Translations under genes and position numbers: made by a program
The notes under the pieces: generated by a model
Database searches by the model: none
What the model was told of the DNA's origin: nothing
The model's input: the letters and a program-made list of their open reading frames with translations, nothing else
Source of the DNA: Siphonodentalium dalli
Taxonomy: Eukaryota > Mollusca > Scaphopoda > Gadilida > Siphonodentaliidae
NCBI GenBank assembly: GCA_032622095.1
Contig: CP136064.1
Location: 7,187,512-7,251,511 of the forward strand
Reading direction: 5' to 3'
DNA length: 64,000 bases
Shown: one piece after another, positions 36,701 to 48,700 of the stretch
Layout of the letters: every line of letters starts with the position of its first letter
Position numbering within the stretch: position 1 is the first letter of the stretch

Positions 36701-39700
36701 ATCTATGAGTATGAAATAATAATTCTGAGTCGGATGAGACATCGTGATGAGCTTGTGTTCTGAGATTTCATCATGAGAACTTCTCTATAATCTGAATACT
36801 ATTCTCTCAATCTTCGTTTGAAACTAAGACATGCAGAAACTTCTCATACTTTAGAACATGTGACAAGAACGTAACGTTTCCGGGGAGAGATAAAGCGATA
36901 TAGTGATCACTCGTCTGGACTGGCTCACAAACATATAAACACTTTTGTAAAAAAAAAAAACCCTGAACATTTTGTCTTATATTATTTGTTATATATACGA
37001 TTAGTCTGTACGTGTACGTGGATACGAATATGAATAATACTCACGCTATCTGATAAATTATTTGTATAATGATATTTGTTATGGGGGAAACAGGAAGACA
37101 GCCCGGCAGGGCTATGTTCCCCCAGCAATATACTGAATTATTCTAGTTATATGTTAATTTATTGTACTATTCATATGTGTATTGTAAATAAAAATATCCT
37201 ATCCTATCCTATCCTACGGTGTTGTTGTTGTTGACATTGAAGCTCTTGTGAATTACACTGGTGCGTACAGTACATGCACAATGTATATCCTATCTTGTAA
37301 ATGTACATGCAATCAGAACACTGTCAACTAGATTGAACCACAGGTCATTGTCAACATTCTAATAGCAATAGCTGCTCGATGTTGTTATTATTGTCTCTAT
37401 TGGTTGACATCGAAGCTTGTGTTAATTGTACCTGTATCCTCCCGTGTCAGTAAATGTGCCAGTGTTTTGACGGTCACAGCACCGTCAATTTCAACATCAG
37501 CACTGAGTCGAATGAAGTCAGTTACAGCCAACTTCAGATCATGCCATGATTGATTGTCATAAATCTGTACTCTTGAATTTAGTTGAAATTGTCAATGATT
37601 AAGCCGGTTTTCGCAGAATTGAAACTTGTCCGGTTATCAAAGGAACCGAAATCAGACCGTCTTAACAACTGTCCACAATTGAAAAGGTAACATTTTCCTC
37701 AAAAAAACAATAGTTTGTAATTTCCTTGTAATAAAATACTCAAAATGGCGAATAAAATAGGTCAGTGCTATAGCAGCGAACTTAAACCCGGATTTGAGAA
37801 TAACATACTCAAAATAATACGGACCCGCATAACGCAGAATGAATGCCGGATTAAAAAATACATATTAAATATCATCAGAGTCAGATTCAGAGAACACGAG
37901 ACTATTTTGTACTCACGCATGGCTCAAATTCATTCATTTGTTGCATATATTCTGTTGAGTATAAGATGAGATGATATGATCCCATAAATGACCGGATTTA
38001 ATTTATCTACATAGAAGCTATGATATACTTCTTCATTGTAATTATTTGTCCTGAAATAGGAGCATAAATATGCAAGTGTTCAAATAAAGATCCTGAACAT
38101 CAGCGTGCGCCTAGGTGTGTCGAGAAATACAGCGCTGCCTTTCATTCTACCAAAATGCATTGCGCGATGCTCGAATGTAAACGATAGCATTGAGTTTTCC
38201 TGTACACATGGAGATACATCATATACGGTCTACCGATTGTCTTGGTTATCCATCTATGTTTTGATTGGTTTTCACCCAAGATATATAATAATATCTTAGA
38301 ACAGAATAGATTGACATGTGAAATATCGTTTAGGCGTCGAATATTATGTTGGTCTTGCGATTAGTTTTGCAATATACTATTCTACGGTATTCTATACACA
38401 TATTGGTGTCTGTAGTATACGGTATTCTATACACACATTGGTATGTAGTATACGGTATTCTATGCACGCATTGGTCTGTGGTATACGGTATTGGATACAC
38501 CCATTGGTCTGTAGTATACGGTATTCGATACACACATTGGTCTGTAGTATACGGTATTCTATACACACATTGGTCTGTAGTATTCGGTATTCTATACACA
38601 CTTGGTCTGCCAACACTAACTGATTGTTAGGTTGGTGACAAAGTTTCCTTGTAAGCTGTAATATTTCGACTATGAACATTTCAGAGAAGTGCATGGCCGC
38701 GGGGAAAACTGCTGGGTGGAACTAGTAAGCTCAATGGTATGGTGTACGTCCGTGGTAGTCGTTATGATTATGACAGCTGGGCGACCAATGGATGCGATGG
38801 GTGGAGCTACAAAGACGTTCTTCCTTATTTTTTGAAATCGGAAGATATTGACGACATCGAATACACGAAACGGGGTAAGTAGTTAGTGAAGGTTAGTGAA
38901 GGTATGTGTACTATACAGTATGACGTTATTATAAAATGTTGTGTACAGTATGTGTTTTCTTGTACGAGTCCAGGTTGTGGTGAAAAGTTACATTGAACGA
39001 GACACGCAACCTGGACGAGTACAAGAAAAATGACATACTGTACAGAACATTGTATAATGACATTTTTATTACTAGTATCCATAAGTATGTTTATCCAAAA
39101 TTTGGCCATACAACTTTTGTTGTTATTTTTGGCACTCGATTCACTATAAGAGCCTGTAATGATCATCAAAAAGCATGATTTGGAATAGTAAACACGGAAG
39201 TGAAAATAAAACTCAATGGGAAAGTGAAACGTCTGCTAAATCCACCAAAATATTGCGCGGCACTGCGCGCATCACAATTTCACCGATTTATTTGGCAATA
39301 GAGTTACCACGTAACGCCACGGAAATAGTGTTAGTTGAGGGGTGTATAATAATATGCTATAAAACATATTTAGAGCGCAAGGACCTCAACCGTATCGTGT
39401 TCAGTGTGTTTATACAGCTATTTAATTATTAAATTCCATAAACTCCGCTAAATTGTATTCTTAAATATGCTTACATTTGGATAATCTACCCTACAGCAAT
39501 ATCACTCAACCTGATAACCGCCCAGTTAATCAACATGCCGATATATCGATTGACTAGTTATAACCGCCCAGTTAATCAACCTGCTGATATATCGATTGAC
39601 TAGTTATCACCGCCCAGTTAATCAACCTGATATATCGATTGACTAGTTATAACCGCCCAGTTAATCAACCTGCTGATATATCGATTGACTAGTTATAACC

Positions 39701-42700
39701 GCCCAGTTAATCAACCTGATATATCGATTGACTAGTTATAACCGCCCAGTTAATCAACCTGCTGATATATCGATTGACTAGTTATCACCGCCCAGTTAAT
39801 CAACCTGATATATCGATTGACTAGTTATAACCGCCCAGTTAATCAACCTGCTGATATATCGATTGACTAGTTATAACCGCCCAGTTAATCAACCTGATAT
39901 ATCGATTGACTAGTTATAACCGCCCAGTTAATCAACCTGCTGATATATCGATTGACTAGTTATAACCGCCCAGTTAATCAACCTGATATATCGATTGACT
40001 AGTTATAACCGCCCAGTTAATCAACCTGCTGATTCCATACATCTAGGTCAATATGATGTGACGTCTGCTCGTGTTATGGTCTGTTTTATTGGGATATGAA
40101 ACGCATGACCAATTTAATAGTTGATCATTCGCCTACTAGGATTTAGTGTAACATACACGGGCTATATGTATGTAACTATTTGGTAACATTTGTCATTACA
40201 TCCAACCTGGTTTGTTGAGAAATTGCCCACTGCTGGCAAGTCATCTATATATCACGGAAATGTAGTTGACGCAATCAACAGAACGGGGAATTTTAATAGG
40301 ATATTTATGTCATATGATCTCTGAATCAATATCTTTGTGGCGCTAAGTAAAGGGGGAGCAACGCTTTTGAGCTGGGTTCATACAAACTAGCATACAAGTA
40401 TGTAAAGCAACTAACATCAACAGGTACACGAGTTAACAATTAATCACCCAATGTTTGTCTCAAAGTCAATACTGAATAACCCAACACAAAACTAATATCA
40501 CAATTATATTATAATTAACATTATAATTAACATAATAATTAACATAATAATATTAAAGTTCCGGGATTGACATCGACATCATTGCGCTAAGTCGGAAGTC
40601 GGGATTTTTTTACCCTGTGCCAATGCATTCTCTTATATATGGGAGTCTACCATAGGTCGCCTCGCATATATAAGAGAATGCATTGGCCTAACAATTTTTT
40701 ATCATTTTTTTTAAATAAATGTTTCTGACAATTTTTAGGACATAAAATAAAAAACATCCATTACCCTGCAGGGAGCCCCACACATATATAGAAGCATATA
40801 GAAGAGTGTCGTCTGCGCATGTTTGTCTGGGGCTCTGTATGGGTGAAATTATAAAATTGTTAAAGAATACAAGAACAAATTATTAAAATTGTAAAAAATT
40901 GTTAGGCCAATGCATTCTCTTATATCGTATTGGATCAATTGGACTTGCATCTGTTATTCCACTATGTAATAGTAATGTTTATACAATTGTTTTGATATGC
41001 GCAATCTTATTATATAAGAGAATGCATTGGCACAGGGTAAAACAATCCCGACTTACGACTGGATTTGATATGGCGGGTCTATTATCCCATAGAGAGCCCC
41101 ACACAGCCTGGAGCAGACGACACTATGTAGTGCATGCTTCCATCTGTGTGAGGCTCCCTGTGGGTGATATGACGGATCACATATCTCTCCAGTAATAAGA
41201 TTGCGGATATCAAAACAATTGTATAAACATTACTATTGTCCCGGTGTCTAGGGTTTATATGTTGAATTGGCCGTGTCGGGAACATTGATAACAATAACTG
41301 GTTCATAGATCTTCATACTTTATATATGTATAAGTCTTTCTCGATAAGCACAGTACATAGGCGGAAGAACAGAGGTGTTGGTATAGTAGCAAGGTTGTCG
41401 GACAAGTGAAGTTCCCGCTTCAGAGCACGGGTAGTTATTCCAACCTCTGGTGTATCATGCCTCTTAAATAAGGTCCGAGATACATGATACACTTGGATAT
41501 GACGTGTATCACTATATACTGTCTTATAGAATGATACTGGCTTTATCCACCCTAACTTATACAATGGTTGCTACCAGTCATAACCACTTAAGAATGTGAT
41601 CTTGTTAATTATGCGTGTGTGTTTCTACACTATATATAATCTGTCTTCTATGTATTGTGCTTATCTATACAATTAACCCTAGCAGTTACAATCACTGGGG
41701 AAAGGAAGTTTATCCTAGATTCCAGGAACACATATAACAACACATAACTATCGTATGTACTATCGGACAGACTCCCCTAGCTACAGAAATTTGTAACTAC
41801 ATGTAGTTACAAATTAAAAGTGTGGTAAAAGTCCGAGTGTACAGAAGATAGTTGGAATCTAGCATCTATAATCGCGAACGCGAACCTAAAAAACATCAAC
41901 ACATGGATGTTCATACACAAAACTCAACAGCAACAGAAACTAAGATTCAATTATCCATGGCGAGTCTGGTAAACAGTATGTCACTAGGTTACTGGATTAG
42001 CATCGAACAGTAAGTCACTGGAGCACTGGTTTATCAGCGAATAGTTAATTTATCCAGGAATTTGTAGAGAAGTTCTGGCTTGGTGGGTTTAATGTAATAT
42101 GTGTCCAATATAAATATTCGGCAAACGATTATATCTAAGGTCGGATAATCAACACCATGTAGAACACTGGTGTGTGAAGTAGAGAATAATCACACATGCA
42201 GGATACAGTTAATTGACAGCAACAATTAAGGATGATGAACGTTATTGTCCGTGCGGCGTGAGAATGTGTAGTAACCGATATATTCATCAGTCGGGAAGGT
42301 ATATGTAGCTTCACAGGATATCGTCTTTGACATCTCTGGTCTTAGTCAGCAAGCGACGTGGAGTCAATGACGTAACGTGTAATGATCGGTGTACATGTAA
42401 CAGCAGTGTACAGTTGCGATCAAATGTCAATTATTTTATGCCAATGTGTATCAAACGTATCAGCGATATTCATGAACGATCTGGCAGCATATGCGTCATT
42501 TAGTTATCATCTAAGGAGCTGTGGCGGCGTCAACGCAGCGTTGAAACAACGACTGTATACAAGACGCCGAACGAGGAAATGCAGCAACGAGTGTTTATTT
42601 TGGACAGTCGGTGGAATAGCTATGTCCGATAATCTTGTGAGGACAGTGTCAGGAACGGTCGAAGGTCAGCAGCGGTGTCGCTAGATGTGGTTGAAACACC

Positions 42701-45700
42701 AATGTCTGGTCCGGTCTGCGTGTCTGGTATGTCAGCACGGTGTATATTGGATGGTCCATCGCGTGTGACGTCATTTGCCTGACTTACAGTACCAACCATT
42801 GATCGTGTTTGGCGAACCCAATTTGTTCGACATAAATGACACGAATTCTAAATAATGTGTTTGTAAAAAGAACACAATAAACCCACAATAGCTAATAAGC
42901 ATCTTGAAACCAAAATATGTCCAAAGTACGAATCATGAAACAAAATCAGTGACTCGCCAATGCAATTTGCATTTTCATAAATTTTGAACCTGTTCGTAGA
43001 GCATTTCCATAAAATGTAAAGAAAAATGGTCATGCAATAAATGAGGGATATGGACATTAAGGGAATTGGGTTTATGATCAATAAAAGGTGATCGTAGGAA
43101 TTAAAAAATATGTCTTGAATCATGACATTAAAGGGAACCGCTAGATATATGTATATCACGCCATAAAATTTCATAAAAAATGTAATTGTCGCTGAAAACA
43201 ATTGCTGTGCGATAACCAAACATGCCTGCCGCGACGATATTTTTAATCAACAATCGTGTAATTATTTTGGTGTGAAATTATTGTTAAAATCGGGTGAATT
43301 ATCGTTCACCATTCCAGTATAATTAGAACCAATCAATGTATGATTGCGACTTCGTTAAACTATTCACAGCTATTTATGAACAATCACGTGGTAATGAAAT
43401 ACCACATACATGTACTTCTCCGCTATCTATATCATATTATATTATATGCTCATATTTACCATTGTAAACGAAAATTAATATGCTGTTTACAAAGTGAATA
43501 AAATAGTATTATACTTGTGTTTGGTATAAGCCATCTAACGACCATTCTTATTTAATAACGCTTAGCATTCCATTACCAACATCAGGGTTAAATATCCCTG
43601 CGTATCGCAAGTCAAACCAGGAATCCGATGGTTGTGCACACCACTCGAAATTCCGCTATACCTATATTCAATCCATCTGGGTAATGTTTCGTGGCGCCAC
43701 AAATTGTATGCTAACGATGCATGGTCAATGACGATTAATGACAATCTATTTTTTTATTAGTATTACGATTGAACGTTGCACTGTATGTATAGGCAATTGG
43801 CAACTCATCGCGGTGCTGACCTATACAATAACCTACATAACACGCATGTCAGCTGAGTTATGGAGTCTATATATGCAATACCCATGCTGGTCAGTTCAAT
43901 TGTATGTGCAAATTTATCATCTCAATAGCTTTACACGATATTCCTGGACCCGTTGTCCAGATACATAAATCAAGTAAACCTCATGCTTTGTATACAGAAA
44001 AGTTTGCATGTGTTGTCGGCACGTTATTTAAGCGTGTAGTGGCACAATGTTGGATATATTTATGTTATACACCTGTAGACTACGAATATTAAAACTATGA
44101 TTTAAATCATGTTTGTGTTATTTAGTTCAATTGTTTATCATTTCTATTCCTTTGTGATACGGAAAGTGAACATTCAGGATTTTGTTATACATTGTTTGTT
44201 ATTCCGTCAGGACTACAATATATAATTATTTACGGATGCATAACTGTTGCACATTTATACTGGTAAGTATGACTTTAATGGAATCCTGATATTAATTCTG
44301 TCGGACAAATTGTCTATTTTGTTTCGCGTGTGCTTATAACACGAATGATATCATTCACGCCTGCTTGTGTAGATGCATCATATGAACGCGAATTTAAATC
44401 GATATCCATGTCAGAAACAGTTGTTTGTACATATGGGTTTATGTTATCAGAGGCAACATTTTCAATTTCTTCAGTTTCGGCCGCAAAAGCATCTGAATTA
44501 TTATTGTTTGGCTCATTTGCGCGCAATCTATCTGCCCATTCCAATCGTGGTATTTCATCGTCGCTTGAAGAATTTTTCCGTCTTAATTGTTTGCGTTTCA
44601 TTAATTGCGCAAGTGGAATTTCGTCACTAGACGACCATTCTGATGACGCAGGTTGTTCTGGGTCTTCGTTAGAACTATTTACAACAAATCGCTGTCTTCG
44701 CAATTGACGTATTGTATCTTTGGGAGAAATTTTCCATGCAGTGTCGGCTTTACGAATATTGTCGGCATGACAGCGGACTGTTCGAGCACTTAATTGATCT
44801 TTAATTAAGAATGATACATTACTACGTTTTTCAATTATATTCCAATGACTTTGCCATGATAAACTCAGTTTACCCGTTTTCGCCCCGATTTGTAATAAAC
44901 TGGATCGCCTATTCAAATGAAACCTCTGTCCGTTTTTCATTCTTTCTTTGTGTTCTGATTTGAGATCTTAAATGCGATAGAACTAAACGAAAGTTTCTAT
45001 GCTGTTCCTGTAAAGCGATAGATGTAAAATCCTCCCCTACATATTTCAATCTGGGTTTTAGAATATTATCAAGACTTAAAGTGGGTTCCCTATGATATAA
45101 TAAATAAAATGGACTGAATTTTGTTGTATCATTTACGTGAACACGCATTGCAAATAATGCTTGTGACAAATACATGTCCCAAGTGTGTGTGTTTTGTAAT
45201 ACCAATTTTGATATAACAGAATTTAGAACGGCGTGCGATCGCTCGACACATCCCTGCGAATTCGGATGGTAGGGGCTGGAGTAAATATGGTGGATGTTTA
45301 GTTCTTTGCACACCTGATCCATCTTTTTATTTTTGAACTCGGAGCCGTTATCACTTACCAAATTGAGACAGCACGCATGTCTGCTAATGACCTCATCTAA
45401 AAATATCATTATCACCGTTTCGGCTCGTTTGTCGGGAATCGCAAATGCCTCGACATATTTATCAGACAACAAATAAAAGTTAAAATATATTTGTTATTGG
45501 ACATTGTTGTTTCAAACGGTCCTTGTATATCAGTGCTTATTGTCGCAAACGGAAATGGCGGGCGGTCCATCTCTTGTATTGGGGCCTTTTGTTGTGATAA
45601 ATTCCTCATTTTACAAATCATGCAAGCTTGACAATAATTATGTATATCTCTATACATATTTGGCCAATAATATTTAAGTTTTGCTGTTGCAAAAGTCTTA

Positions 45701-48700
45701 ACTGTGGAAAAATGCCCTGCTAAGTCATGGTATTGTTTGAGTACAGCTTGTCGAATATTTGCGGGAATAAATAGGCGTATATCTGGATCATCATCATGAT
45801 TACTGATGAAATATAGCACATCTTTAATTACTATATATTTATCTGATATTTGTCGGGGTGGTTTGGTGGAATTTAATTTTTGAACAATCTCTATTGCGTC
45901 GATATCGCGTTCTTGTTCAAGTTGTATGTCAAACCCCTCTAACTGAATTGCTTCCTGATTTTCAGGTAGAATTTTGTCTATGCGACAATTTTCATATTGT
46001 TTTGTGTTTAATTTCGATGTGTCAATTATTTCCACATCCATTGGTACTTCTCGTTCAGGGCCGGTTACGTCGGACTGATCTGGCACCTCTGACATACCAG
46101 TTTGTAACTTTTCCGGTCGTGATAAATAATCTGCAAATATATTCTCTTTGCCGGGTATGTGGATTATCTGCGGTTTGTAGGCAGCTATGCACACAGCCCA
46201 ACGTGCGACATTTTTATTGTCCATGGGAGCAGATAACATATGAGTTAATACCTTGTGTCAGTCTTTATAATTAACGGTGACCCGCTGATATAAAATTGAA
46301 GTTTCTTTATTGCCCAATAAATAGCAAAGCATTCCCGTTCTAATGTACTCCATGAACGAATTTGAGATTTATTCAGCCGTGCGGAAATAAAATGTATAGG
46401 ATTTTCCGTATTCGATTTTGATATACACGGGTCACCTGGGTCACGTGACTGTGTAATCAATGCTGCAATAGCATGCGCGCTGGCATCAGTATACATTATG
46501 AATGGTTTATTTTTATCTGGATATGCGAGATATGTGGCTTCTGTTAAATCAGATTTCAATTTTTGAAATGCCTTATCACATTCATCTGTCCATTCAAATT
46601 TTGTGTTTTTCTTTGTTAATTCTACCAAAGGTCCACAAATTTCACTAAATTTAGGAATAAATTTCCGGAACCACGAGAATGATCCTATAACACTTCTTAC
46701 TTGTTTCACATTTGTTGGCGGTGTTAAATTTTGAATTGCTTTCACTTTATTAGCATCTGGTCTAACCCCATGTTGGTCCACGATATGCCCCAAAAATGAA
46801 CATTCTGTTTTAAAGAATGAACATTTCTTTAACTTTAATTTCACATTAAATTTCCTAAGGCGATCAAATACTTCTTGAAGAAGCCTTAAATGGGACTTCT
46901 TATCCACTGAGTACAAAATTAAATCGTCGACATAGGCGCGACATCCTTTAATCCCCTCCAACACACGATTCATGAGTTGAAGAAAGGCACTAGAACTTCC
47001 AATGGCACCGAAACAGGCGCGGTTAAACGAAAAATTCCCTCTAAAACAAGTGATAGTTGCCTTACTTCGATCCGCGTGATGTATCGGAATGCAATTATAT
47101 GCAGAAAAACAATCGAGAACTGTTATATATTTAACTCCCCTCATTTCGGCCAAGATATCCTCGATTTGATCGATTGGGAAGAATGTGGGTTTTGTGATAG
47201 CATTAAGTCTGCGAAGGTCGGCTATAAAACGATATGAATCATCATTTTTTTTAGAACCATACACGGACATGACCATTCAGTTGCTGGGGCTGGTGAAATT
47301 ATTTTTGCTTGTAATAATTCATCAATTTTTTCACTAAGAATTTCACGCTTTTTCAATGGGCATCGATAAGGCATTAACCTTATTGGTGGGTGGTCCCCCA
47401 TGGGAATCTTCATGGTGACAGCCGTGGTACATCCTAATTCGGTTAATTTTGTAGCGAAAACATCACTATTATTTCGAATTAGTGGTATTAAATCGTCCCT
47501 AAATGAATCGGGAACTTGTACATCATCCAAATTAATCTGTTCTTTTATTTCATTGTTATTCGGATTAGGTGTTTCCACACACCTTACAGCAGACACCCTG
47601 CCGACAATACATCCACGTCGCAAATTAAAATGCTTATCTGTGTAATTGCTTATGAGTACAGGTATACTCTCGCTGTTAGTGCTTGCAGTATATTCGGCTG
47701 TCAACCCAGGTTCATTTCCCATAAACCCTTCGTCTATTGGTTCCACCTGCAGAAATTTTGTGGCAAACAATTTATTACCTCCAATTATACGCGCTTTCGT
47801 TAATATCGTTGTCTTTGGTGGAATAACATGGGCAGACTGTATTCTGACCAAGGTTGCAACGTGGATATCTGGTATAAGCGGAATGATTGTTCCGCGAATC
47901 TTCATTATTTGGCGGTCGAAGTATAGTCTGGCGCCGTTTCCACTGAGAAAATCTCTGCCGATCAATAAAGATCGATGCATGTTTGAGCAAACATAGAATT
48001 TATGTGAGACCTTTAATTTATTAATGTGGAAATTTAATATGATGAAACCATTATGGTTAGTGCATCCCCACTTGCAGATGTTGCATGAAACTGCGTTTCT
48101 TGCATTTGCGGTTTATATTTTAAATTGTTATAAAATTTTAATGAACATAAACTGATATCGGCTCCACTATCCAGAATTGCTCGATATTTGTGTGTGCCTA
48201 TTGTAATCAATATCTATGATGCCACTTGTGTATTTATGCCTTTCATTAACTTTGAATTATTTTGATATTCCGGAATTGATAAATTTGATTTAATATTTTT
48301 CTGGTGTTGTATTAATTTTTCCTTTTGCTGTTCTTGATTGTGCGCATGTTTATTGAACGGAACAATTTTGTTTAATGTTCTGCCGATTGTATTGGAATAT
48401 TTGATCTGTTTATTTACGGTGTTTTTCACATTAATTGTGGGTGTTTTATTTGTAGAAGTTGAACATAAATGTCGACCATTATTATTTACATATTGCTTAT
48501 ACTTTGATGGAGCATTAGACTGTTTCTTATTATTATCTTTTATATTATTCCACCCAGATGCCCCTCTCTGAATGGAATATTTTAGTTTAAATAATATTTA
48601 TTCATCTCGGCTAATCGTCTGCGACACCATTGAATACCGTGACCAGGAATCGAACAATATTGGCATATTAATCTAAATGGTTTCGCTTGCGGATTAAACA

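Larger units (their letters stand above)
24185..38684 (+). other. Intron 2 (14.5 kb)
   Basis: It contains a TIR element (25155-25658), LINE ORF1 (26301-27272), diverged tandem blocks (27440-30950), LINE ORF2 with tail (33198-37215) and a 33-bp array (38396-38612). The stretches 24185-25154, 25659-26040, 31000-33190 and 37216-38390 show nothing recognisable beyond AT-rich sequence. The exon 3 acceptor is CATTTCAG. Confidence 0.85.

Noticed and set aside
42848-43219. Hydrophobic frame inside the retrotransposon, considered as an envelope-like gene
   Set aside because: AT-rich sequence gives hydrophobic codons by chance. It lacks a signal-peptide/cleavage-site/fusion layout and sits alone in a 2.5-kb region without other coding signal.
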